Assembly (NCBI RefSeq): GCF_014190775.1
Contig: NZ_JACHVP010000005.1
Coordinates: forward strand, 62,001-126,000
DNA length: 64,000 nucleotides
Origin: Leifsonia aquatica
GTDB lineage: Bacteria; Actinomycetota; Actinomycetes; Actinomycetales; Microbacteriaceae
Direction: 5' to 3'
In this document: positions 1 to 8,526 of the stretch, piece by piece
Layout of the letters: every line of letters begins with the position of its first letter
Numbering within the stretch: position 1 is the first letter of the stretch
Made by a program: the position numbers and the translations under genes
Notes under the pieces: generated by a model
The model's input: the letters and a program-made list of their open reading frames with translations, nothing else
Told to the model about the DNA's origin: nothing
The model's database searches: none

Positions 1-425
1 TCCTCGATCCGCTCGTCCTGGCGCTCGGAGCCCGCTTCGCGATCGTCTTCGTCGGGGTGCTGCTCGCGCTGCCGGCGTGCGGCGTCCTCTACCGCTCGTT
101 CCGGTCCCGGACGGTCGACTGCATGCTGGAGGTGGACGGACGGGAGCTGCGCGTCGACGCGGGTGAGCGCTCGGTGATCGTCGCTCTCGCGTCGATCCAG
201 CGCCTCCGCTGGCGGACCGACAGCGAGTACGCGCGTGTCGTCGTGGCCACCCGCGACGGGGTGCAGCTGTCCCTCCTGGCCGGGATGGCCTCCTCCGCGC
301 CGGATGCTCCCGTCGGGCTGGCGCCGCTGCCCGGTCCCGTCATCGCCGCAGTGCGCGCGGCCGGCCTGAGTGCAGCGGTGTCGCGCACGCGGCCCGGGAC
401 GATCACGCTCACCCGGGAGGGCTGA
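1..425 (+). CDS. Partial membrane protein, PH-like C-terminal domain (5' end outside window)
   Basis: The reading frame is open from the first bases of the window (codons counted from position 3), so the start lies upstream. The visible N-terminus is hydrophobic (about residues 4-28) and reads as the end of a membrane helix. About 100 soluble residues follow, alternating short beta-like and charged stretches with an R-W-R-T motif, which resembles a small bacterial PH-type domain. A GTG at 57 could start a shorter protein but would cut the helix, so I prefer a truncated gene. It ends tail to tail with the LacI gene, 10 bp away. Function unknown. Confidence 0.55.
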   Translation, partial: LDPLVLALGARFAIVFVGVLLALPACGVLYRSFRSRTVDCMLEVDGRELRVDAGERSVIVALASIQRLRWRTDSEYARVVVATRDGVQLSLLAGMASSAPDAPVGLAPLPGPVIAAVRAAGLSAAVSRTRPGTITLTREG

Positions 426-435
426 GTCGGCGCGG

Positions 436-1500
436 CTACACGGCGCCCAGTGTCGACCCGCGCACCACGAGGCGGCAGGCGACCGTGTGCGTACCGCTCG
501 CGGTGCGGCCGTCGATCGCCTCGCCGAGGAGCCGGGCGGCGGTGCGGCCGAGCTCCTGGAGGTTCGAGTCGACCGTGGTGAGCTGCGGCCGGGACTGGGT
601 GACGAGCAGCTCCCAGTTGTCGTGGCCGATCACGGAGATGTCATTCGGGACATGCCGCCCCAGCTCCCGCAACGCATCGAGCACACCGCGCGCGACCTGG
701 TCGGAGCCGCAGACGATGCCGTCGACCTCCGGGTGCCGGGCGAGCAGGGAGCGCGCACCCGCTCGTCCCCAGATCTCGCTCCACTCGCCGTAGAGGGCCT
801 CGCCGCCCACGAGGTCGAGCCCGTGCTCGCGCAGCGCCGCCCGCGCCCCGGCGACGCGCTCGCCGGCGGCCGTGAACGCCGGATCGCCCGAGAGGTAGGC
901 GATGCGCGTGCGGCCGCAGGCCACCAGGTGCTCGGCCGCCATCCGCCCCGCACTCACGTTGTCGTTGACGGCGGACATGTCTCGCGGATCGCTGGAGGGC
1001 GCGTAGGCGTAGACCACAGGGACGGGGATGCTGCCGGCGAGCGGAACGCGCGGGTTCGTGGTGTCGCCGACGACGATCAGCCCGTCCACGCGCCGGGAGA
1101 GCAGAGCCCGGATGTGGTGCTGCTCCCGGATGGCGTCGCCCCGCGCATCGCACAGGAAGACCGACACGCTGCCGGCGCCGAACGCGTCCTCCGCGCCCAT
1201 GAGCACCGGGATGGAGAACCGCCCCTCGAGGTCGTTCGTCAGCAGTCCGACGGTGCCGGTGCGCCCGGCGAGCAGCCCCTGCGCGAGGGAGTTCGGCGTG
1301 AACTTCAGCCGGTCGGCGGCCTCCTGCACGCGCTGCCTGGTCGCGCGGCTGACGTCCGCGCGTCCGTTCAGGGCCTTCGAGACGGTCGCGATCGAGACGC
1401 CCGCGAGCGCGCCGATCTCCTTCAGCGTGGCGGGACGCGCTGGATGCCGGTCGCCGTGCGCGCCGGGTTCGTCGCGGGAGGGCGTGGAGTCGTCGAGCAT
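436..1500 (-). CDS. LacI-family transcriptional regulator
   Basis: Sugar-type repressor. The N-terminal helix-turn-helix (TLKEIGALAGVSIATVSKAL, about residues 25-44) has the classic LacI form and is followed by the hinge helix and a periplasmic-binding-like sensor domain with GLLTNDLEG, VDGLIVVGD and the CGSDQVARG and VIGHDNWE stretches. The ATG at 1500 is preferred over an in-frame ATG at 1551 because GGGGAGG lies just upstream. It follows the BMP-like lipoprotein gene on the same strand, so the two may be co-transcribed. The ligand is not deducible; no sugar enzymes are adjacent. Confidence 0.9.
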   Translation of the reverse strand: MLDDSTPSRDEPGAHGDRHPARPATLKEIGALAGVSIATVSKALNGRADVSRATRQRVQEAADRLKFTPNSLAQGLLAGRTGTVGLLTNDLEGRFSIPVLMGAEDAFGAGSVSVFLCDARGDAIREQHHIRALLSRRVDGLIVVGDTTNPRVPLAGSIPVPVVYAYAPSSDPRDMSAVNDNVSAGRMAAEHLVACGRTRIAYLSGDPAFTAAGERVAGARAALREHGLDLVGGEALYGEWSEIWGRAGARSLLARHPEVDGIVCGSDQVARGVLDALRELGRHVPNDISVIGHDNWELLVTQSRPQLTTVDSNLQELGRTAARLLGEAIDGRTASGTHTVACRLVVRGSTLGAV

Positions 1501-1578
1501 GGGGCCTCCCCGTCGCGCCGATCCGTCCTCGCGCGGATCCGTCCTCGCCATGATAGGTCGGGAGGAGGCTCGCGCCCC

Positions 1579-2265
1579 TCACCCCAGGTGCAGCACGATC
1601 CCGGTGAGTCCGTGCAGCACGCTCGCGACGCCCGCCGAGACCGCGTCGGATGCGCGGGCAGGCGTGACGGAGGAGGCGAAGCTGTCGCCATCGGTGCTGA
1701 TGCCGGTGCCGCGGAAGCTGGCGCCGTTCCACACGACCGAGGTCGCGTTGCCGGTCGGCTCGGGCAGCTCGGCGCCCACGACGAGGAACTGCTGGTGCAG
1801 ACTCTGCGCGGTGATCAGCGAGAACACGTCGACCACCCCGGCCCCGGCGCCGACGATCAGGTCGGGCGACTTCTCGATCGCGCGCAGGAGCTGCGTGTGG
1901 ACCTCGTCGTCGCCGGTCGCGGTCAGCGTCGTGAGCTCCACCTCCCGCTGCTCGGCCCACCGGGTAACCCCGGTCGCGAGGGTCGAGGTCGCGTCGTCGT
2001 CGCCCGCCGTGATGAGCACGACCTCGTAGCCGGCGGGAGGCTCGACCCCGCTCCAGGACCCGGGCTCCGGGTCGATCGTGGCCTCGGGGGTGGGTGTCGC
2101 GACGCTCCCCAGGAACCCGGCCCCCAGCGGCCGCAGCGAGGGGTCCGGCGTCGCGCCCGGCGTCCCGGCCGGGGCGGGCACGGCCGGCGCACACCCCGAG
2201 AGGGTCAGCGCGGCGACCACGCACAGAGCGGTGGCGAGCAGCGGGACGGAGGGGATCCGGGACAC
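1579..2265 (-). CDS. BMP/Med-like substrate-binding lipoprotein
   Basis: Secreted lipoprotein of about 228 residues. A GTG start at 2265 gives a short basic N-terminus, a hydrophobic segment (LLATALCVVAALTLSG) and a lipobox LSGC, then a Pro/Thr/Ala-rich spacer and an alpha/beta domain with VVLITAGDDD, LIVGAGAGVVDVFSLI and FLVVGAE. These match the type I periplasmic-binding fold of basic membrane (BMP/Med) proteins that bind nucleosides or similar solutes. It is shorter than full ABC binding proteins (about 330) and has no permease or ATPase beside it, so it may be a sensor or orphan binding protein. The frame stays open far upstream in Arg-rich sequence, which I treat as non-coding. Confidence 0.7.
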   Translation of the reverse strand: MSRIPSVPLLATALCVVAALTLSGCAPAVPAPAGTPGATPDPSLRPLGAGFLGSVATPTPEATIDPEPGSWSGVEPPAGYEVVLITAGDDDATSTLATGVTRWAEQREVELTTLTATGDDEVHTQLLRAIEKSPDLIVGAGAGVVDVFSLITAQSLHQQFLVVGAELPEPTGNATSVVWNGASFRGTGISTDGDSFASSVTPARASDAVSAGVASVLHGLTGIVLHLG

Positions 2266-2431
2266 GCTCCGACGCTCGCCGATGCGCGGGGCGACCCGAT
2301 GACTCCGCAGCGCCGGGCAGGTGAACGGGACGGAAACACTCGGTCCTGCACGGTCGCCGGCGGCCCATCGCGTTCCCGGCCGTTCCCGTCCCGGTCCCGT
2401 CGCGTTCACCCGCCTCGGACACCGTGTCGGG
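2266..2431. promoter_or_regulatory. Divergent intergenic region (lipoprotein / HupE-like gene)
   Basis: This 166-bp stretch separates the GTG of the lipoprotein gene from the GTG of the HupE-like gene and should hold both promoters. I see no clear palindrome. The open frames crossing it on both strands encode Arg/Pro-rich sequence typical of GC-rich non-coding DNA. Confidence 0.4.
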
Positions 2432-3712
2432 GTGATCCGCAGCCGCCGACCCCGCCAGAACCCCGCCCGCCCCCTCCGCCCGCGAGGCCGTTCCGCCTCC
2501 CTCGCCGTCGCCGCGCTCGCTGCGGCCGTCGCGGGGGTGCTCCTGCCGGCCACGGCGGCGAGCGCGCACGGTTTCTCGTCGGTGGTCTACGTGGATGCGA
2601 AGGCGGCCCCCGACGGCGGGGTGCGAACGACGCTCGACCTCGAGTACGACCTGCTCGTCGTGTCCGCCGCCGAGAAGGAGAAGGACCAGGGCCTCTTCGA
2701 CCAAGGGATGGACCTCTTCCAGACCGGGGAGGAGGCCACCGCGATGAACGCCCACGCCGACACGGTGGTCGCCTACGTCACCGACCGGTTCACCGTGAGC
2801 GCCGCCGGCGAGGCGTGCACGCCCTCCCGCGTGGGCGACATCACCGTGCACGAACGGGACGCGGTGCCATACGCGACGCTCGTACTCGACTTCGCCTGCG
2901 CCGACACCGGCCATGCGACGGGCCACGAGCTCCGGAGCGGGTTGTTCCCCGACTCGGAGGACTACGTCAGGGACACCAAGACGATCGTCACCTACGACCT
3001 CGACGGGAAGGACGGCAGCGCCGCGCTCGACGCCGCCCACCCGTCGTTCTCGACCGAGCAGACCGGGGGAGAGCGGTTCGGCGAGTTCTTCCTCCTCGGC
3101 GCCGAGCACCTCCTCGGCGGTATCGACCACATCCTGTTCCTCCTGGCGCTCATCGTGGGCTCGCGGCGGCTGCGGGATGTCGTGCTCGCCGCGACGACCT
3201 TCACCGTCGCGCACTCGATCACCTTCCTGCTCGCCGCCCTCGGTTTCGTCACGGTGCCGGCCGCGGTCGTCGAGCCGGTCATCGCGCTCTCGATCGCCGT
3301 CGTCGCGGCCTGGTACCTCTGGACGGTCCGGGGCCGCGTCACGATGTCGCCGGCCGAGCTGGCCATCGACGTGCGGCCGACCTCCTCCGGCCCGCTCGGA
3401 CTCGACCGCGCCGACTGGCTGCGGCTGGCCGTGGTGTTCCTCTTCGGCCTCGTGCACGGGCTCGGCTTCGCGAGCGCCCTCGGCATCGACGAGCCGTGGT
3501 CGTGGACGCTGCTGTGGTCTCTGCTGATCTTCAACGTCGGCATCGAGGCGGTGCAGCTCGGGATCATCGCGGTGGTCTTCCCGCTGCTCGTCCTGCTGCG
3601 CAAGCGCGCCCCCCGCGTCGGACTCTGGGTCGGGATCGCGGTCGCGGCGGTGGTCACCGCGGTCGCGCTGTTCTGGTTCGTCGGCCGCGTGCTGGGCCTC
3701 GAATGGGGGTGA
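2432..3712 (+). CDS. HupE/UreJ-family membrane protein with exported N-terminal domain
   Basis: About 426 residues. A signal peptide ends near ASAHG; an extracytoplasmic domain of about 180 residues follows (including YDLLVV and a Cys pair at ACT and FACAD), then a membrane domain of roughly seven helices. The membrane part has the HupE/UreJ_2 signature: GGIDHILFLLALIVGS, HSITFLLAALGF and GLVHGLGFASALG, with conserved His residues likely to handle metal. In other bacteria HupE/UreJ proteins are linked to nickel or cobalt uptake; no hydrogenase or urease is visible here, so the substrate is open. The GTG at 2432 is chosen because it gives a normal signal peptide; longer starts add Arg/Pro-rich sequence. 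Confidence 0.8.
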   Translation: MIRSRRPRQNPARPLRPRGRSASLAVAALAAAVAGVLLPATAASAHGFSSVVYVDAKAAPDGGVRTTLDLEYDLLVVSAAEKEKDQGLFDQGMDLFQTGEEATAMNAHADTVVAYVTDRFTVSAAGEACTPSRVGDITVHERDAVPYATLVLDFACADTGHATGHELRSGLFPDSEDYVRDTKTIVTYDLDGKDGSAALDAAHPSFSTEQTGGERFGEFFLLGAEHLLGGIDHILFLLALIVGSRRLRDVVLAATTFTVAHSITFLLAALGFVTVPAAVVEPVIALSIAVVAAWYLWTVRGRVTMSPAELAIDVRPTSSGPLGLDRADWLRLAVVFLFGLVHGLGFASALGIDEPWSWTLLWSLLIFNVGIEAVQLGIIAVVFPLLVLLRKRAPRVGLWVGIAVAAVVTAVALFWFVGRVLGLEWG

Positions 3713-3833
3713 CCTTCCGCTGGCGTCCACCCGTTGAACTCTGTGAATTCACTCAGGATTCACTGACGCCCGAGACGGTGGAAGCCGCGTCCGCGCGTCC
3801 GCGGACATCTCACTGAGAAAGGCATCGGACTCC

Positions 3834-5663
3834 ATGTCGAGTGACGACACCAGACGGGCCGCCAAGCCCGGTCACCGCACCACAACCCGCCTCGCCGCCG
3901 CAGCCGTCTGCGTCGGCGTGATGCTCGGAGGGGGCGCGATCGCCGCCCCCGCCGCCTTCGCCGCCTCCACCAACCAGACGGACATCGTCCTGGGCGTCGG
4001 CGCGGACCAATCGCAGCGCAACTTCTCCTGGTACTCCGCGGCCGACGTCGCCCAGGTCGTGCAGGTCGGCTACGCCTCCGAGGTCGTCGGCGGCGCGTTC
4101 CCGCAGGTCGTGAAGAGCATCCCCGCAACGGGCGGCCTCACCACCAGCAACGAGTACAACCGCTTCGCCACCGTGACCGGGCTCAAGGAGAACACCTCCT
4201 ACGTGTACCGCGTCGGCACCGAGGGCGACTGGTCGGCGACGTACACGTTCCGCACCCAGAAGTTCAGCGGCGACTTCAACTTCCTGTTCTTCGGCGACCC
4301 GCAGATCGGTTCGTCGGGCAACGTCACGAACGACGCGGCCGGCTGGGTCGACACCCTCAACGTCGCGACCTCCGCCTACCCGAACGCCGAGATGCTCTTC
4401 TCGGCCGGCGACCAGGTGGAGACGGCGAACAACGAGACCCAGTACGAGGCGTTCCTGCAGTCGGACAAGCTGCGCCAGATCCCGTTCGTCGCCACCAACG
4501 GCAACCACGACGTCGGCTCCAAGGCGTACGAGCAGCACTTCAACACCCCGAACGTCGACCGCACCGCGGGCGCGGGCACCGGGACCGGCTCGGGCGGCGA
4601 CTACTGGTTCATCTACAAGGACACGCTGTTCCTCGACATCAACTCGAACAGCCGCGACGCCTCCCACATCGCGTGGATGCAGAAGGTCGTCGCCGAGCAG
4701 GGCGCCAAGGCGAAGTGGAAGGTCCTCGCCTTCCACCACTCGATCTACTCGCCCGGCCCGCACGCCACCGACAGCGACGTGCTCGACCGCCGCAACGTCC
4801 TCCCCACCGCCATCTCGGACCTGGGCATCGACCTCGTCTTGCAGGGGCACGACCACAGCTACGCCCGCAGCTACCTCATCCACAACGGTGAGAAGGCCAA
4901 CGCCGACGAGCAGGCCGGCGCCGACCAGGTGGTCGCCGGTCCCGGCGGCGTGCTCTACGTGACGGCCAACTCGGCGTCCGGGTCGAAGTACTACGACCTG
5001 CAGAACAAGGGCTTCTGGTGGCTGTCGGTCCAGAACCAGGAGAAGGTCCGCAACTACAGCGCGATCGACATCACCAGCAGCGCGATCACGGTGAAGACCC
5101 TCCGCAGCCAGGCCAACGGCACCGACAAGCCGGTGAACAGCATCGTCGACCAGGTCACCCTGACCCGCGAGACGAAGCCCGACACCGACTCGCAGCAGCT
5201 GCAGGTCACCGTGCCGCAGGCCGCGCCGGGCGAGTTCGTCTGGAACGTCGACGGAACCAACGGCCTCGTCAACCTCGGCCAGGCCGTCGAGGCGGGCGAC
5301 CACTACGCCGCGGTCGGCTCGATCAACCCGATCCGCGTGACCGACACCCGCACCGCCGGCCCGCAGTGGTCGCTCTCGGCCCAGGTGAGCGACTTCACCT
5401 CCGGCGCGAAGTCCTTCTCGGGCAAGTACCTCGGCTGGACGCCGTCGGTCACCGAGGCAGGAGGCGACGCCAAGGCGGGAGACCGCGTGCAGTCCGGGTT
5501 CTCGGGCGGCGACGGCCTCTCGAAGTCGTCCACCCTCGGTTCGGCCGGGGCCGGCCACGCCAAGGGCTCGGCCAAGCTCGGCGCCGCTCTGGACCTCAAC
5601 ATCCCGATCGACGTCACCGACGGCACCTACCAGGCGACCCTGACGCTCACCGCGCTCAGCTAG
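3834..5663 (+). CDS. Secreted metallophosphoesterase with PAP-like N-domain and WxL-like C-domain
   Basis: 609 residues. Signal peptide up to AAPAAFA; an Fn3-like purple-acid-phosphatase N-domain (about 40-140); then a calcineurin-type phosphoesterase domain (about 145-400) with the metal motifs FFGDPQIG, GDQVE, NGNHD, FHHSIYS and GHDHSYARS all present. The last 150 residues are distinct: after VDGTNGLVNLG come PIRVTDTR, QWSLSAQVSDF and a final GTYQATLTLTA, the order seen in WxL cell-wall-binding domains, although the final W-x-L has become L-T-L. GAGAAAGG lies upstream of the ATG at 3834. The next gene encodes a DUF916 protein, the usual partner of WxL proteins. Likely surface-displayed and releasing phosphate from organic esters; the substrate is unknown. 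Confidence 0.85.
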   Translation: MSSDDTRRAAKPGHRTTTRLAAAAVCVGVMLGGGAIAAPAAFAASTNQTDIVLGVGADQSQRNFSWYSAADVAQVVQVGYASEVVGGAFPQVVKSIPATGGLTTSNEYNRFATVTGLKENTSYVYRVGTEGDWSATYTFRTQKFSGDFNFLFFGDPQIGSSGNVTNDAAGWVDTLNVATSAYPNAEMLFSAGDQVETANNETQYEAFLQSDKLRQIPFVATNGNHDVGSKAYEQHFNTPNVDRTAGAGTGTGSGGDYWFIYKDTLFLDINSNSRDASHIAWMQKVVAEQGAKAKWKVLAFHHSIYSPGPHATDSDVLDRRNVLPTAISDLGIDLVLQGHDHSYARSYLIHNGEKANADEQAGADQVVAGPGGVLYVTANSASGSKYYDLQNKGFWWLSVQNQEKVRNYSAIDITSSAITVKTLRSQANGTDKPVNSIVDQVTLTRETKPDTDSQQLQVTVPQAAPGEFVWNVDGTNGLVNLGQAVEAGDHYAAVGSINPIRVTDTRTAGPQWSLSAQVSDFTSGAKSFSGKYLGWTPSVTEAGGDAKAGDRVQSGFSGGDGLSKSSTLGSAGAGHAKGSAKLGAALDLNIPIDVTDGTYQATLTLTALS

Positions 5664-5746
5664 CCGACCCGCTCCACCGCCCGGGGCGGGTGCGCGTCAG
5701 CGCCCGTCCCGGGTCCACCAGACTCCCACCGCTCCCCAGGATGGTC

Positions 5747-6847
5747 ATGAACGCTCGTTCCTCCCGCACCGCGCCCAGAGGCGCGCGGCTCCTCGCCGGC
5801 CTGCTGCCGGCCCTCCTCGTCTCCGCCGTCCTCGCCGTCGGCGGGGTGTCCGCTCCCGCTCTGGCCGCGGACGGCGACGTCACCTGGGGCGTGCGCACCG
5901 CCTCCAACGCCAACGGCGCCGACCGCCAGAACTTCGCCTACCGCGTCGAGCCGGGCAAGCAGGTGTCCGACGCCCTGGTCGTGAGCAACCACGCCGCGAC
6001 CCCGCTCGAGCTCGACGTCTACGCCGCCGACGGCTTCACCACGACGAGCGGCCAGCTCGACCTCGTGACGCAGGACACGAAGTCCGTCGCCGTCGGCGCC
6101 TGGACGGCGCTGCCGAGCGGCCGCGTCACGGTCGCGCCCGGCGCCTCGGTCGAGGTTCCCTTCACGGTCAGCATCCCGGCGGACGCCACTCCCGGCGACT
6201 ACGCCGGAGGCCTCCTGACCTCGCTGCCGCACACCACCCAGGAGAGCGGCATCAGCGTCGACCGCCGCCTGGGCATCCGGATGCACGTGCGCGTCGAGGG
6301 TGCTCTCGCCCCGGCGATCGCGGTGGAGAAGATGCACGTCGACTATTCGGGATCGTTCAACCCGTTCGGTGCCGGATCCGCCACGGTCTCGTACACGGTT
6401 CACAACACCGGCAACGTGCGGCTCTCGGCCGGGCAGACGGTCGCGCTCGCGGGACCTTTCGGCTGGTTCCCCGTCGACACCGGCGAGGTCGCCGCCGTGC
6501 CGGAGCTGCTCCCCGGCGAATCGTGGACGGTGTCCGTGCCGGTCGACGGCGTCGTGCCGGCCTTCTGGCTGACGGCGAAGGCCGCGCTCAGCCCCAAGCT
6601 TCCGGCCGTCACGGGGTCCACCCCGGGCGTCGACGGCGTCGCGGCCGAGGCCGGAGCGCTCGCGGTGCCGTGGGCGCTGCTGGTGCTGGTGCTGCTGGTG
6701 GCCGCCGCGGTCGTGGCCGCGGTGCTGGTGCTGCGCCGTCGTGGGAAGGCGAGGGCAGAACGCGAGGACGCGCGGGTCAAGAAGGCCGTCGAGGAGGCGC
6801 TCCGCGACGCGGATGCGGATGCCTCGGAGCCGGAGCCGGTCGCCTGA
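5747..6847 (+). CDS. DUF916 (WxL-interacting) membrane-anchored surface protein
   Basis: About 366 residues. Signal peptide ending near ALA; a DUF916-type beta domain (about residues 40-155) beginning VTWGVRTASNANGADRQNF, with the typical G-x-x-xSDALVVSN and PGDYAGGLL motifs; a second beta domain (about 160-270); then a transmembrane helix (about 300-325) and a charged, acidic/basic cytoplasmic tail. DUF916 proteins bind WxL proteins and peptidoglycan in Firmicutes. The ATG at 5747 has AGGA at good spacing; one at 5741 is also possible. It follows the metallophosphoesterase by about 80 bp and is probably co-transcribed, so I infer it docks that enzyme at the cell surface. Confidence 0.8.
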   Translation: MNARSSRTAPRGARLLAGLLPALLVSAVLAVGGVSAPALAADGDVTWGVRTASNANGADRQNFAYRVEPGKQVSDALVVSNHAATPLELDVYAADGFTTTSGQLDLVTQDTKSVAVGAWTALPSGRVTVAPGASVEVPFTVSIPADATPGDYAGGLLTSLPHTTQESGISVDRRLGIRMHVRVEGALAPAIAVEKMHVDYSGSFNPFGAGSATVSYTVHNTGNVRLSAGQTVALAGPFGWFPVDTGEVAAVPELLPGESWTVSVPVDGVVPAFWLTAKAALSPKLPAVTGSTPGVDGVAAEAGALAVPWALLVLVLLVAAAVVAAVLVLRRRGKARAEREDARVKKAVEEALRDADADASEPEPVA

Positions 6848-6860
6848 CAACCTGGTCGAC

Positions 6861-6900
6861 GCAACACGCCGTCCCCACCGGGGTGGGAACGGCGTGTTGC
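6861..6900. terminator. Bidirectional hairpin terminator
   Basis: Inverted repeat with 12-bp perfect outer arms (GCAACACGCCGT / ACGGCGTGTTGC), extended by a further 6 bp after one mismatch. It sits between the convergent DUF916 and MFS genes. No T-tract follows, as is common for actinobacterial hairpin terminators. Confidence 0.75.
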
Positions 6901-6913
6901 GTCGGATGGATCG

Positions 6914-8467
6914 CTAGTGCGCGACCACCGGTTCGGGTGCGTCGGGCGCACCGGCCGGGTCGGCCGGGGCCGCGGCGGCCGCAGCGGCGGCAAGCGTGAC
7001 ACTCCGGCGGCGGTAGAGGAACGCGGTGAGCACGGCGCCGAAGGCGAAGAACGCCGCGCCCCACCAGTACGCCGTGGCGTAGCTGTGCACGGCCGCCTCG
7101 GCGGCGACGGACGCCGACGGCGGCAGGTGCGACGCGACGTAGTCGGTGGCCGCGGTGGCCGCGAGCGTGTTGAGCAGCGCGGTGCCGATCGACCCGCCCA
7201 CCTGCTGGCTCGTGTTGACCATCGCCGAGGCGACGCCGGCGAACCGGCGGTCGACGCCGAGCGTCGCGGTCTGGATCGCGGCGGGCATGATCGAGCCCAT
7301 CCCGACGCCGAGGATCATCAGCGGTGGCAGGAGGTCGGCGGCGTAGTTCGCGGTGACGCCGAGGTGGGTCAGGTAGACCATGCCGGTCGCGGCGATGGTC
7401 ATGCCGATCGGCACCATGAGCTTCGGTCCGAAGCGCGGCACGAAGATGTTGGTCGAGAGCTGCGCGGCGGTGACGAGCATCACGATCATCGGCAGGAAGG
7501 CGAGGCCGGTCTGGATGGGCGTGAACTTCAGGGTGGCCTGCAGGTAGTAGGTCACGAAGAGGAAGATGCCGAACATCCCGGCGCCCGCGATGAGGATCGC
7601 GCTGTACGAGGCGCCGCGGTTGCGGTTGATCACGATGGAGAGCGGCAGCAGCGGGTGGGCGGCGCGGCGCTGCCAGAGCACGAACGCGACCAGGAGCACC
7701 CCGGCCGCCGCGAGGAAGCCCCACGAGAGGGGCGAGTCCCAGCCGTCGGACTCGGCGTTGGAGAAGCCGTAGACCAGCGAGAACAGGGCGCCGGAGACGA
7801 GGATGGTGCCGGGCACGTCGAGCTTCGGGCGCGGGCCGCTGCGGGCGATGGAGGTCACGAAGATCGTGGCCCCGACGACCGCCACGATCGCGATCACGAC
7901 GTTGATGTAGAGGTTCCAGCGCCAGTCGAACTGCTCGGTGAGCACGCCGCCGAGCAGGAGGCCGACCGCGCCTCCCGCACCCGCGATCGCGCCGAAGATG
8001 CCGAACGCGCGCGCCCGCTCCTTCGGCACGGTGAAGGTGGTGGTCAGCACGGCCAGGGCTGTCGGGGCGAGCAGGGCCCCGAACGCGCCCTGCAGGGCGC
8101 GGGCGCCGACGAGCATCCCGAAGGAGTCCGCTGCGCCGCCGAGGGCGGACGCACCGGCGAAGCCGATGAGGCCGATGATGAAGGCGCGCTTGCGGCCGAT
8201 GAGGTCGGAGAGGCGGCCGCCGAAGAGCAGGAGGCTGCCGAAGGCGAGGGAGTAGGCGGTGACGATCCACTGGCGGTCGGCGTTCGAGAAGCCGAGGTCG
8301 GCCTGCGCGGAGGGCAGGGCGATGTTCACGACGGTCGAGTCGAGCACGACCATGAGCTGCGCGAGGGCGACGGTGACGAGCGTCCACCAGCGGCGGGTCG
8401 AGGGCGCCGCCGCGTCGGGTGCGGCGCTCGAGGGGGAGGGGTTTGTCTGCGGCATGCGGGCCAGCAT
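6914..8467 (-). CDS. MFS drug exporter, DHA2 (EmrB/QacA) type
   Basis: 517 residues with about 14 transmembrane helices. The motif LDSTVVNIALP in helix 1 and the loop GGRLSDLIGRKRAF are diagnostic of the DHA2 drug:proton antiporters. It probably exports hydrophobic or cationic toxicants. The ATG at 8467 lies 7 nt after a GATAGT -10 candidate with TGAACA 17 bp further upstream, so the mRNA may be leaderless; an ATG at 8455 is the alternative. It is divergent from a TetR gene 59 bp away, the standard arrangement for a repressor-controlled efflux pump. Confidence 0.9.
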   Translation of the reverse strand: MLARMPQTNPSPSSAAPDAAAPSTRRWWTLVTVALAQLMVVLDSTVVNIALPSAQADLGFSNADRQWIVTAYSLAFGSLLLFGGRLSDLIGRKRAFIIGLIGFAGASALGGAADSFGMLVGARALQGAFGALLAPTALAVLTTTFTVPKERARAFGIFGAIAGAGGAVGLLLGGVLTEQFDWRWNLYINVVIAIVAVVGATIFVTSIARSGPRPKLDVPGTILVSGALFSLVYGFSNAESDGWDSPLSWGFLAAAGVLLVAFVLWQRRAAHPLLPLSIVINRNRGASYSAILIAGAGMFGIFLFVTYYLQATLKFTPIQTGLAFLPMIVMLVTAAQLSTNIFVPRFGPKLMVPIGMTIAATGMVYLTHLGVTANYAADLLPPLMILGVGMGSIMPAAIQTATLGVDRRFAGVASAMVNTSQQVGGSIGTALLNTLAATAATDYVASHLPPSASVAAEAAVHSYATAYWWGAAFFAFGAVLTAFLYRRRSVTLAAAAAAAAPADPAGAPDAPEPVVAH

Positions 8468-8526
8468 ATACGAAACTATCCAGTTCCGGATCTAATCTGT
8501 TCAGAAATTCATCTACACTGGAGGAG
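8468..8526. promoter_or_regulatory. Divergent promoter/operator, MFS exporter and TetR
   Basis: AT-richer 59-bp region. It holds TACACT (8514-8519) as a -10 candidate for the TetR gene and an imperfect 14-bp palindrome ATCCAGTTCCGGAT (8478-8491), which overlaps the candidate promoter of the exporter and is a possible TetR operator. Assignment of the operator is tentative. Confidence 0.45.

Noticed and set aside
370-3816. Very long Arg/Pro/Gly-rich open frames on both strands across 0.4-3.8 kb
   Set aside because: They run antisense or out of phase to recognisable proteins, have no domains and arise from the lack of AT-rich stop codons in GC-rich DNA.
8478-8491. ATCC-N6-GGAT palindrome as a proven TetR operator
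   Set aside because: The arms are short and imperfect; kept only as a tentative site within the divergent promoter.
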